From Nocardiopsis sp. N85 (GTDB lineage Bacteria > Actinomycetota > Actinomycetes > Streptosporangiales > Streptosporangiaceae): a stretch of DNA of 64,000 nt. This document shows, in pieces, positions 39,140-47,155 of the stretch. The notes beneath the pieces were generated by a model. That model saw nothing but the letters and a program-made list of their open reading frames with translations, had not been told where the DNA came from and did no database searches. The stretch spans positions 1 through 64,000 of the forward strand of contig NZ_JARBUT010000021.1 of NCBI RefSeq assembly GCF_028882275.1, in the 5' to 3' direction. Within the stretch, counting starts at the first letter, position 1; each line of letters opens with the position of its first letter. Both the position numbers and the translations under genes were made by a program.

Positions 39140-39156
39140 CCCCGGCCCCCACCCCT

Positions 39157-39187
39157 CGGTGCCCCCGTCCCCTCGGCGGGGGCACCG
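39157..39187 (+). terminator. hairpin after the aminotransferase
   Basis: Perfect 11-base arms CGGTGCCCCCG and CGGGGGCACCG, 18 bases past the stop and followed by CCTTGT. The convergent gene at 39255 ends shortly beyond it. Confidence 0.65.
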
Positions 39188-39254
39188 CCTTGTCCGGATA
39201 CGGGCCGCACCTGGACCGGGACGGGGACGGGGTGGGATGTGAGCAGGGGCCGGG

Positions 39255-39653
39255 TCAGGCGGACCAGGTGAACACGTCGGCCTCGGCGGACACCAGGTGG
39301 GCGTCGGTCTGGCCGAACTGGACCACGCGCACGCCCACCCGGCCGCCCGGCGGCACCGCGCCCTTCCAGGAGTACGCGAACCGGCCGCGACCGGTGGCGT
39401 GCACCTCGCCGCCCGCCGGGCGTTCGGAGAGCGGGTCCCCGTTCGCGTCGAACTCCACCGCCCGCACCTGCACCTCCGTGCCCGGGGTGATCCCCATGAG
39501 GGTCACCCCCACCGACAGGTCGTACAGCCCCTCCTCCGCCAGCGCCCGGACATCGGTCGCCCCGTCCTCACGGCGGTCGAACACGATGTCGTGCCAGACG
39601 GCCGGGGTCAGGTCGCTGCGGGTGTCCTTCGTGAAACGGTGATGCTCGGGCAT
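39255..39653 (-). CDS. stand-alone copy of the amidase C-terminal beta-domain
   Basis: A 132-residue protein (MPEHHRFTKDTRSDLTP...) that is clearly homologous to the last 142 residues of the adjacent amidase: both share a HRF-K opening, LYDLSVGVT, PGTEV, a YSWKG/YAWKG block and a VRV-QFG motif. It looks like an all-beta domain with no signal peptide. Start ATG has GAGGAGACCTCC directly before it. The pair arose by duplication of the domain. Function unknown; it may bind cell wall, or work with the amidase. Confidence 0.65.
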   Translation of the reverse strand: MPEHHRFTKDTRSDLTPAVWHDIVFDRREDGATDVRALAEEGLYDLSVGVTLMGITPGTEVQVRAVEFDANGDPLSERPAGGEVHATGRGRFAYSWKGAVPPGGRVGVRVVQFGQTDAHLVSAEADVFTWSA

Positions 39654-39735
39654 GGAGGTCTCCTCGGGACGGTCCGCCGGTCGGGTCCAGCATCCGCCCC
39701 CGAGGGTCACCGATCAATCACCGGCGGTGTCCGTG

Positions 39736-41688
39736 TCACCTGGGCCAGAAGAACACGTCGGCGGTGGCCGCCGTCACCCGGGCGGGCCGGTCGCCGAACT
39801 GGGCCACCCGCACCCGCACCCGGCGCCCCGCCGCCAGGTTGCCCTTCCACGCGTAGGTGAAGTGCGCGTCGCCCGCCGCCTGCACGGGGGAGTCGATGGG
39901 CCGGTCGCGGGCCACCTTCCAGCCGCCGTTCCCGTCGGGTTCGTACTCGGTGGCGCGCAACCGCACCTCCGTGCCCGGGGCCAGACCCTCGATGGTCACC
40001 CCCACCGACAGGTCGTACAGGGCGCCGCCCGGCTCATCGGTCCCCACCAGCGCGTACAGCGCCCCGGTGCGCCCGTCGTGACGCCGGTCGAACCGCAGGC
40101 TCGCCCACGTCCCCGGTACCAGCTCCTGGGCTTCGTCCTTCTCGAACCTGCGGTGGCCGGGCATGTCATCGTCTCCCTCGGAGGAACTCGGGGGTCGGGC
40201 GAAGGTGCCGTCCCGGACCATGCGGTAGGCCTTGTCACCGGGGCAGGAGGTGGCGACGAAGTCCCGGTGCCCCAGCACCTTCCCGGAGATGGAGGTGGCC
40301 GGTTCCATCAGCCACGCGCGCAGTCGCCGCACCGCCTCGACCTGCTCCCGGGGGATGCCGTCCCCGGGACCGGTGGCCAGGGTGACGCTGTAGTGCGAGG
40401 AGTTCCCGCCCGGCTGGGCCGCCTGGACGCGGTACAGCCCGCGTCCCTCCAGGACGTGGCCGTGCGCGCAGGCCATGAACGAGTTCCCGGTGAAGTACAC
40501 CGTGCCCGCCCGCCGGGCCAGCCAGGTCCCGTCCGGCGTGGTGGGACACCAGATGTGGCCCTCGTACCGGATGCGGCAGACGACGAACCCCGGCGTGCGG
40601 GCCGCCACCGCCCGAGGGCTGAAGCCGTGCTCGGGGGACAGCTCGACCCGCCACCCCCCGAGCGGCACGCCGCGCACCGTCGCGGCCTGTCCGGCCAGGA
40701 TGACGGCGAACCGGAACGCCTCCGCCCCCGCCCGGTCCGGTCGTTCGAGGAACCGGCCGTCGCGCCCGCCCGCCGACATGGTCACCCGCAGGAACAGGTC
40801 GAGTTGGGCCCGGGTGAGCGAGCGCAGGAACGCGTGGGAGGGCACCCGCCCCGGCATCTGCTCGGTCAGGATCCGCTCCGCGGCGGGGGACAGCCGGAAC
40901 ACCGCCGTGTCCACGGTGTAGCGCTCCCACCACCCGGGCCGGGCGTCCGCGGTCGTGTCGGGTTCCATCGCCGCCCCGAACAGGGCGTGCAGTGCCGTGC
41001 GCACCCGGACGGCGCTCTCGCCGTCGCGCTTCCTCGGCCGCCGGATCACCGTCCGGTGCCCCTCGGTCGTCCACGCCCAGCCGACCAGTTCGACCAGGGC
41101 GTCGGGCCACTTGGGCTGGACCGGCAGGTCGCCGCAGGGCGCGGCGGTGCGGATGCGATCGCGTGAGGTGAGCTCCTCGGTGACCGCCCACGCGCGCTCG
41201 AACCCCGGACCCGGACGTTCGTCCCGGCCCGACCGCCGGGTCGGGCGGCGTTCCACCGGCCAACGGTGTCCCGGGGTGGTCAGCGACGAGTGGGCTCTGC
41301 CCTCCATGAGGACGAGCTCGCGGGGCAGCGCGGGGAACACGTTCACCGCCTGGAGGGGCTGCCACCGGGACAGGCCGGTGGTGTGGTCGAGGGTCAGGAC
41401 CAGATCGCCTTCGGCGATGTCGCGGAAGGTCCGCCACCCGTCCTCGGTGAGGATCTCCGTCTCCTCGTCGACGCAGTAGCCGATGTCCGCCCAGCCTCGG
41501 GAGGGGCCCGTGTGGAAGCGACGGGTGGCGTTCCAGTAGGCGACACAGGCCGAGTGATCCTTGCCGGCGAGGTTCTGGTCGACACTGTCGTAGTGGACGA
41601 CCAGGCCGGAGCGGGGGTTCGCGCGGCCGGCGGGGGAGGGGCCCCAGCCGAGATCGGACCGGGAAGTGTACTTGCTCGGTCGTGGCAT
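39736..41688 (-). CDS. N-acetylmuramoyl-L-alanine amidase interrupted by an intein
   Basis: A 650-residue frame. The N-extein (1-71) has SGLVVHYDS with the first zinc His, then GWADIGY; the C-extein resumes at S403 with SFMACAHGHVLEGRGLYRVQ, HYSVTL and GKVLGHRDFVATSCPGDKAY, giving zinc ligands His and Cys. Spliced, this reads as a continuous PGRP/amidase_2 domain (DIGYSFM...EGRG) that cuts the muramoyl-alanine bond of peptidoglycan. Residues 72-402 are an intein (separate entry). The last 142 residues form a beta-domain copied in the next gene; ATG 40164 within it has GAGGGAG upstream and could also start that domain separately. No signal peptide, so release or another export route is needed. 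Confidence 0.85.
   Translation of the reverse strand: MPRPSKYTSRSDLGWGPSPAGRANPRSGLVVHYDSVDQNLAGKDHSACVAYWNATRRFHTGPSRGWADIGYCVDEETEILTEDGWRTFRDIAEGDLVLTLDHTTGLSRWQPLQAVNVFPALPRELVLMEGRAHSSLTTPGHRWPVERRPTRRSGRDERPGPGFERAWAVTEELTSRDRIRTAAPCGDLPVQPKWPDALVELVGWAWTTEGHRTVIRRPRKRDGESAVRVRTALHALFGAAMEPDTTADARPGWWERYTVDTAVFRLSPAAERILTEQMPGRVPSHAFLRSLTRAQLDLFLRVTMSAGGRDGRFLERPDRAGAEAFRFAVILAGQAATVRGVPLGGWRVELSPEHGFSPRAVAARTPGFVVCRIRYEGHIWCPTTPDGTWLARRAGTVYFTGNSFMACAHGHVLEGRGLYRVQAAQPGGNSSHYSVTLATGPGDGIPREQVEAVRRLRAWLMEPATSISGKVLGHRDFVATSCPGDKAYRMVRDGTFARPPSSSEGDDDMPGHRRFEKDEAQELVPGTWASLRFDRRHDGRTGALYALVGTDEPGGALYDLSVGVTIEGLAPGTEVRLRATEYEPDGNGGWKVARDRPIDSPVQAAGDAHFTYAWKGNLAAGRRVRVRVAQFGDRPARVTAATADVFFWPR
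40483..41475 (-). other. intein (331 residues) with degenerate LAGLIDADG-type endonuclease region
   Basis: It starts at Cys72 with block A CVDEETEILTEDGWRTFRDI, has a block B-like SSLTTPGHRWPV (Thr and His), and ends with block F/G GHIWCPTTPDGTWLARR and VYFTGN before Ser403, so first Cys, terminal Asn and +1 Ser are all present. The penultimate residue is Gly not His, as in several phage terminase inteins. The centre has two LAGLIDADG-like helices (VELVGWAWTTEGH and LDLFLRVTMSAGGRDG). The frame is open, so splicing is plausible. The site lies in the conserved DIGY/SFM segment of the amidase. Confidence 0.85.
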
Positions 41689-41830
41689 GACTCCATTGTG
41701 TCAAGGGGCCACTCCGTTGGGTGGTCGAATGGTGATATCCGACCGGGGGATTCCCGCGTGGCGTCGGGGGTGTCCGACCCTCCCGGTGGGGCACGATGGT
41801 GCCCACGTCACGTTCCGGGGAGGTCCACCC

Positions 41831-43327
41831 GTGCGCTCCGCACACACCGTCGGCATCGTCCGTGAGGCCGAGGCCGCGCTCATGGCCCGCCTGCCCCAGG
41901 GGGCGCTCATGCGCCGCGCGGCCACCGGCCTGGCCGTCGTCTGCGCCCGGCTGCTGCCGCGCGTGTACGGATCCCGTGTCGTGCTGCTGGTCGGCGGGGG
42001 CGACAACGGCGGCGACGCCCTCTACGCCGGCGCCGACCTGTCCGCCCGGGGCGCCGACGTGCGCGCCGTGCTCGCCGGGGACCGGGCCCACGAGGGCGGA
42101 CTGGCCGCCCTGCGCGCCGCCGGGGGCCGGATCGCCGACTTCCACGAGGGCACCGCCGAGGACACCCTGTTCGACGCCGACCTCATCGTCGACGGCATGC
42201 TCGGCATCGGGGGTCGCGGCGGGCTGCGCGCGCCGCACGCCGTCCTCGCCGGGCTGGCCGCCACCGCCCCGGCCCCCGTGGTCGCGGTCGACCTGCCCAG
42301 CGGGGTGGACGCCGACACCGGCGAGGTGGCCGGGCACGCGGTCCGCGCCGACGTCACCGTCACCTTCGGCACGTACAAGCCCGGCCTGTTCATCGACCCC
42401 GGGGCCGCCCGCGCCGGCCGCGTCCGCCTCGTGGACATCGGCCTGGGGCCCGAACTGCCCGGTCCGGCCCTGCTGTCCTTCGAGGACGCCGACATCGCGC
42501 CGCTGCTGCCCGTCCCCGACGCCGAATCCGACAAGTACCGCCGGGGCCTCCTCGCCGTCCGCGCGGGTTCGGCCCACTACCGGGGCGCCGCCGTCCTGAC
42601 CGTCGGCGGGGCGCTGCGCACCGGTGTGGGCATGGTCCGCTACGCCGGCCCCTCCCCGGTGGTGGACCAGGTGCTCGCCCGCTGGCCCGAGGTGGTCGCC
42701 GACGACGTGGATCCGCTCAGCAGCACCGACCTGGACCCGGGCCGTGCCGCCGCCGTCGTCATCGGTCCCGGCCGGGGTGTGTGGCCCGGCAACGTCGACG
42801 AACTCCACGTGGTGCTGGAGAGCGACCTCCCGGTGCTGGCCGACGCCGACGCCCTCACGATCATCGCCGCCGGCACCCTGTCCGACCTGGTCCGCACCCG
42901 CACCGCGCCCACCCTGCTCACCCCGCACGCCGGGGAGTTGGCCCGCCTCCTGGACACCGACCGGGCCGAGGTGGAGGCGCGACGCCTGGAACACGTCACC
43001 CGGGCGGCCCGCGAATTGAACTGCACGGTGCTGCTCAAGGGATCGACCACGCTCATCGCCCATCCGGGATCGCCGGTGGCGGCCAACGGGACGGGCACGC
43101 CGCTGCTGGCCACGGCCGGTTCCGGCGACGTGCTGTCGGGGATCATCGGCGCGCTCATGGCGTCGGGCCTGCCCGCGACGGAGGCCGCGGTGTGCGGCGC
43201 GCACCTGCACGGCCGGGCGGCGGTCCTGGCCCACGACGGCGCCCCGATCAGCGCCTCGGACCTGCTGGCGGGGATCCCCCGGGCGATCGCGCAGATCCGT
43301 GGCCACAACAGGACGAAGGGGATGTGA
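41831..43327 (+). CDS. nnr: bifunctional NAD(P)H-hydrate epimerase/dehydratase
   Basis: A 498-residue metabolite-repair enzyme. The N-terminal YjeF_N epimerase half has VLLVGGGDNGGDALYAGADL and VDLPSGVDADTGEV; the C-terminal ADP-dependent dehydratase half has DKYRRGLLAVRAGS, LTPHAGELARLL, VLLKGSTTLI and ATAGSGDVLSGIIGAL. It restores NAD(P)H from its hydrated R and S forms in the cytosol. The GTG start (RSAHTVGIVREAE) lies 142 bases from the divergent amidase. Length is normal. Confidence 0.92.
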   Translation: MRSAHTVGIVREAEAALMARLPQGALMRRAATGLAVVCARLLPRVYGSRVVLLVGGGDNGGDALYAGADLSARGADVRAVLAGDRAHEGGLAALRAAGGRIADFHEGTAEDTLFDADLIVDGMLGIGGRGGLRAPHAVLAGLAATAPAPVVAVDLPSGVDADTGEVAGHAVRADVTVTFGTYKPGLFIDPGAARAGRVRLVDIGLGPELPGPALLSFEDADIAPLLPVPDAESDKYRRGLLAVRAGSAHYRGAAVLTVGGALRTGVGMVRYAGPSPVVDQVLARWPEVVADDVDPLSSTDLDPGRAAAVVIGPGRGVWPGNVDELHVVLESDLPVLADADALTIIAAGTLSDLVRTRTAPTLLTPHAGELARLLDTDRAEVEARRLEHVTRAARELNCTVLLKGSTTLIAHPGSPVAANGTGTPLLATAGSGDVLSGIIGALMASGLPATEAAVCGAHLHGRAAVLAHDGAPISASDLLAGIPRAIAQIRGHNRTKGM

Positions 43328-43454
43328 GGTGAGCGGAATGTGACACTCTGGGTGCTCCTCGACCGTATGGCCGGATGGATTCCCCCATGTCCCCGATTCC
43401 CCCTCCCGCGCTCCTCCTCGCGGCACCGCTGCCGTCCGCCCTCCGGTCGGCGTC

Positions 43455-44297
43455 GTGATCCACGTCCTGCTCTTCGCCACGGGTCTCGCCGTCGCGCTGG
43501 GCCTGGAGGCCCGGTTCATCGTCCACGAACGCCGGGTGTCCCGCGAGCCCGTGGACGGTCTGGTCCGCCTGGTGCTGCGGGCGGTCCCGCTGCCCCTCTC
43601 CTGCACGCGGCTCTACCTGGGACTCGTCGTCATCGTGCTGGTGGTGTGGAAGGTGGAGCCCACGGCCGTGCTCCAGGGCTGCGCGATGATCACCGCCTAC
43701 GGGGTCGTCGGCATGCCGGCCGTCGACAAGGCGCTGCGCCGCCTGCGCACCGGTAGGGGGCCGGGCGGCCGGCCGGAACCGCACCCGCTGCCACCGCGCA
43801 CTCTCGCCCACCGGAAGAGGAGGGCGGTCGGGGTCGTGCTCCTCACCGTCGTGATCGCGCTCTGCGGGGTGACGGTCGTCCTCACCGACGGCCTCACCCG
43901 GGGTTCCGGGGCCGTCCTCGTGGCTCTGGCCGTCGTGGGGTCGGTGGTCGTGCAGGCCCTCATCGTCCCGCGCATCGGGCTGGTCGGCACCCATCTGTAC
44001 CTGCGCGGAGGGCGGCGCACCACGATCGTCCCGGTCGAACTCGTGGCCGGCGTCGAGCCGGGGAGGCGTTCCCTCACCGTGCGCCTCGCCGATGGGACAT
44101 CGGTGACCTCCGGTTCCTGGGGCCGCACCCCCGGCCGGAACCGGTGGCTCGCCGACCGCGTACGCGACTTCGTCGCCGCCACCCGACCCGCGACCGAAGA
44201 GCTGCCGCCCCGGGGCTTGGACCGGGAACGGACGATCCCGGTGAACCTGTTCATGGCCTGGACCGGTGCGGGACTCCTGGCCCTGCACCTCTGGTGA
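43455..44297 (+). CDS. membrane protein with PH-like domain, head of the tandem array
   Basis: A 280-residue protein with about five hydrophobic helices (VLLFATGLAVALGLEARFIV; LYLGLVVIVLVVWKVEPTAV; AVGVVLLTVVIALCGVTVVL; AVLVALAVVGSVVVQALIVP) followed by a soluble segment, LYLRGGRRTTIVPVELVAGV...SLTVRLADGTSVTSGSW, which resembles a bacterial PH-like fold. It is not a paralogue of the six genes that follow, but it points the same way, 139 bases before them. Function unknown. Confidence 0.6.
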   Translation: MIHVLLFATGLAVALGLEARFIVHERRVSREPVDGLVRLVLRAVPLPLSCTRLYLGLVVIVLVVWKVEPTAVLQGCAMITAYGVVGMPAVDKALRRLRTGRGPGGRPEPHPLPPRTLAHRKRRAVGVVLLTVVIALCGVTVVLTDGLTRGSGAVLVALAVVGSVVVQALIVPRIGLVGTHLYLRGGRRTTIVPVELVAGVEPGRRSLTVRLADGTSVTSGSWGRTPGRNRWLADRVRDFVAATRPATEELPPRGLDRERTIPVNLFMAWTGAGLLALHLW

Positions 44298-44436
44298 ACG
44301 GCGGGGAAACCGTCGGCCCGGTCGACGCGTCAATGAAAAAGACGAATCGAATGTCCCCTGTCCCGGAAGGATCCCCCGTGTCCCGTTTCCCCGGCGCACC
44401 TTCCCGGCACCCCATCGCCCCGCGCGGGGAAACCCG

Positions 44437-45579
44437 GTGACACGGCGCGGGAAGACCCGCCACCGCCCCCACACGACCCCCGAATGGCAACGCCGCGGGG
44501 CACGGCGGCGCGCCGACCGCCACGTACACGCGTGGCCCGCCGCGCGACCCGATCCGGCCGACGCACCGATGCGACCGCTGACCGCCTGGACGTTCGCGGT
44601 GCTCGCCGCGATCGCCGTCGGCGGCCTGGCCGGCACGGGTCTTGCCGCGCTGGCCTCCTACCAGGAGGAACACCGGGTACTCGCCGATCAGGGCCACCCG
44701 GCCACCGCCCGCGTCGTGGCGGTGGTGAACGGCGATCCGCGTGTCTCCTTCACCACAGCCGACGGCACCGAGGTCACCGCCATCGCCCGCGGCGGCCACG
44801 AACACGGCGGGCCCCGCGACGTCGCGGTCCGCCACCTGCCCGGCGACCCCGCCGTGGTGGTCACCGAGGGGCACACTCCGCGCCCCTGGTGGGTGGTGGC
44901 CCTCATGCTCCCCGCCGCCCTCGGCCTGGGCCTGTGGTACCTCCCGGGTTCGCTGCGCGACGCCCACCACCGGCACCGGGTTCGTGCCCACAAGGACGGT
45001 GCCGAACGCACCGCGCGCGAGGCGCGGCGGCGGGTCCTGCCCTGGGCGGTAAGCGCGTCGACCCTGGCCACCGCCGCGGCCGCCACCGCCGCCTTCGCGA
45101 GGATCGCGCCCTACCCGGCCCTGATCGCGGCGGGCGTCCTCGCCACGGGCGCGCTCGCCCTCGGCACCCGGGCGCTGCTGCTCCACGCCGAGCACGCCCC
45201 GGCACCGCGGCCGCCCCGCCCCATTCGGCTGCTGCCCCGAGGCGCGGGCGTGGTCCTGTGCTGCGCCGCCTTCCTGAGTGTCCCGCTGGGGTTGTCGGCC
45301 CACGGCCTCACCGGCCTGTACCTGGAGCACCGCGCCTTCGCACGCGACACCACCGCGGCCGGCACGGCCGAGATCCTCAGCCAGGGCGAGGTCGGCGGCC
45401 GCGGCCCGTGCCGCTGGTCCGCCGACCTGCGGTACACGGCCGACGGTCTCACCTACGAGCAGCGGGTGACGGAGTTCTGCTCCGACGACGCCGTGGACCT
45501 GCTGAAGGGCACCACCGAAGTCGACGTGGAATGGCCGGCGTCCGACCCCGCTCGCGTTCGTGTGGTGACGGCCGAATGA
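44437..45579 (+). CDS. tandem membrane family member 1 (two DUF3592-like domains)
   Basis: A 380-residue protein. After a basic cytosolic start it has a helix (TAWTFAVLAAIAVGGLAGTG), a small extracytoplasmic beta-domain (HPATARVVAVVNGDPRVSFT...VAVRHLPGDPAVV), a second helix, a cytosolic basic stretch, two or three more helices, and a second beta-domain (GTAEILSQGEVGGRGPCRWS...VDVEWPASDPARV) with two cysteines. Both domains resemble DUF3592. GTG start with GGGGAA upstream. First of six coupled paralogues; its stop overlaps the next ATG. Confidence 0.7.
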   Translation: MTRRGKTRHRPHTTPEWQRRGARRRADRHVHAWPAARPDPADAPMRPLTAWTFAVLAAIAVGGLAGTGLAALASYQEEHRVLADQGHPATARVVAVVNGDPRVSFTTADGTEVTAIARGGHEHGGPRDVAVRHLPGDPAVVVTEGHTPRPWWVVALMLPAALGLGLWYLPGSLRDAHHRHRVRAHKDGAERTAREARRRVLPWAVSASTLATAAAATAAFARIAPYPALIAAGVLATGALALGTRALLLHAEHAPAPRPPRPIRLLPRGAGVVLCCAAFLSVPLGLSAHGLTGLYLEHRAFARDTTAAGTAEILSQGEVGGRGPCRWSADLRYTADGLTYEQRVTEFCSDDAVDLLKGTTEVDVEWPASDPARVRVVTAE

Positions 45580-46709
45580 GCGCGCACCGTCAGCGGCGAT
45601 CGAAGCGCAAGCCGGCCCCGCAGCGGCGGTCCTACCGTCCGAGCCAGGGCCGTTCCTTCCTCCAACCGGTCGGACTTCCCCGGGGTCTGGCCGAGGTCCG
45701 CCTGGACCGGCTCTCGACCCGGGACGCCATCGGAATCAACATCGGGCTCGCGCTCCTCGGCCTCATCGGACTCTTGGGCGGCGGGGGCGACCTCATCACC
45801 CGCTGGGAGTACGCGACCCGCGCCGAGACCGTGCACGGCACGGTCACCGCAGTCGTGGACGGCAGACCTGAGGTCGTGTTCACCACCGCCGACGGCGCCG
45901 AGGTCACCACGACCGCCCGCGGCTCCCACGATCCCGCGGGTCCTCTCAAGGTGACGGTCCGCCATCTGCCCGGGGACCCGGAGAGTGCGGTCCTGGACAA
46001 CGGCCTGTGGGTGCCGCCGTTGCTGTACGGCGCGCCGCCGGTCCTGATCCTGCTCGTGCTGCTCCTGCGCCATCCGCGCGGCCCGCACGAGACCCCGTAC
46101 CGGGCCCGGCTCCGCGCATACCAGCGGAAAGAACCGCCGGGGCCGGTGTTCACCCGCCCCATCACGTCGCGGCTCGCCGCAGGGGCGGTCCTGGCGGCGG
46201 TCGCCGTCGCTCTGCTGGCGTCCGGGACCGGGTGGGCGGCAGCGGCCCGGCCGGCGGGCAGCGCCACCGGACTCCCGGCGATCGCGGCGAGCGCGCTCGG
46301 GGCGGCCCTCGTGCTGCCCGGTTTCCATCTGCTGTTCCAGGGCTGGTGCCGATACCTGGAACGCGCACCCCGGGAGAAGTCCCCGGCGCCCCCGAAGCCG
46401 CTCTCCGGCAGGGCCTACCTCGCCCTGCTGTGCTCGCCGGTCGCCGTGCTCCTGCTCGTGGCGGTGCCCGCGATGCTGATCGAGGAGAAGCCCATCGCCA
46501 CCCCCGTGCAGGGCACCGCGAGAGTGCTGGCCGTGGGCTGTGGGGACGTGATCGGCGACGACAGGGTGGCCCTCGCCTACGAGGTCGACGGTCTCGCCTA
46601 CACGGCGACCGCCGCCATGCCGGGTCTGGACCTGGAACCGGGCGACGAGGCCCGGGTGGCCTGGGACGCCGACGACCCGACTCTGGTCCGGGTGGAGGGC
46701 GTTCGGTGA
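45576..46709 (+). CDS. tandem membrane family member 2
   Basis: A 377-residue paralogue of member 1 with the same plan: basic N-terminus (RRSKRKPAPQRRSYRPSQGR), helix, beta-domain VVDGRPEVVFTTADGAEVTT...VRHLPGDPESAVLD, helices, then GTARVLAVGCGDVIGDD...VAWDADDPTLVRVE. It is the clearest match to DUF3592 in the set. Overlaps its neighbours by ATGA and GTGA. Confidence 0.7.
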   Translation: MSAHRQRRSKRKPAPQRRSYRPSQGRSFLQPVGLPRGLAEVRLDRLSTRDAIGINIGLALLGLIGLLGGGGDLITRWEYATRAETVHGTVTAVVDGRPEVVFTTADGAEVTTTARGSHDPAGPLKVTVRHLPGDPESAVLDNGLWVPPLLYGAPPVLILLVLLLRHPRGPHETPYRARLRAYQRKEPPGPVFTRPITSRLAAGAVLAAVAVALLASGTGWAAAARPAGSATGLPAIAASALGAALVLPGFHLLFQGWCRYLERAPREKSPAPPKPLSGRAYLALLCSPVAVLLLVAVPAMLIEEKPIATPVQGTARVLAVGCGDVIGDDRVALAYEVDGLAYTATAAMPGLDLEPGDEARVAWDADDPTLVRVEGVR

Positions 46710-47155
46710 GCCACAAGGGCAAGCTGCTGGTTCCCGCCGGCACCGGGTCAGCGCTCAACGCCCTGTACCGGTACGCGGAGCGCGCACCGGTGAGGATCCG
46801 TCCTCCGGCGCGTTTCCGGGTGCTTCCGCGCGGAGCCGTCCGGGCACTCCGGGTGTCCGCTGCGGTCATCGGGATCGCGGGAGGCTGCGCCGTGCCCCTG
46901 TGGGGGGAGTACGCGGTGTGGCCCTCGACCGCCCTGACCGGGGCGGGCACCGCCGAGGTCGTCGACGTTCGGACGGTGCCGTCCCGCAACGGGGAGTGCC
47001 CGGGTCGTGCCCTGGTGGCGTACACGGCGGCCGAACCGCCCTATCGGACGACGCTGAAGGTGGAGTGCGACGACCTGCCGGCGCTGGGGTCGGTGGGGCG
47101 GATCGACGTACGGTGGTCCGCCACCGCCCCGGAACACGTCCGGTGGGTGCGATGA
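46706..47155 (+). CDS. tandem membrane family member 3, N-terminally truncated
   Basis: Only 149 residues: it corresponds to the C-terminal half of its neighbours. It begins SHKGKLLVPAGTGSALNALY and continues RYAERAPVRIRPPARFRVLP, a helix pair, then GTAEVVDVRTVPSRNGECPG...VRWSATAPEHVRWV with the two cysteines kept. The first beta-domain and two helices are missing. The GTG overlaps the previous stop, so the truncated gene is still translated; it is closest in C-terminal sequence to member 5 (both end with EHVRW-R and share PYRTT). Confidence 0.65.
   Translation: MSHKGKLLVPAGTGSALNALYRYAERAPVRIRPPARFRVLPRGAVRALRVSAAVIGIAGGCAVPLWGEYAVWPSTALTGAGTAEVVDVRTVPSRNGECPGRALVAYTAAEPPYRTTLKVECDDLPALGSVGRIDVRWSATAPEHVRWVR

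Noticed and set aside
40235-43606. 1,123-codon minus-strand frame
   Set aside because: It covers nnr antisense and a second frame of the amidase; the protein is Arg/Gly/Pro-rich low complexity.
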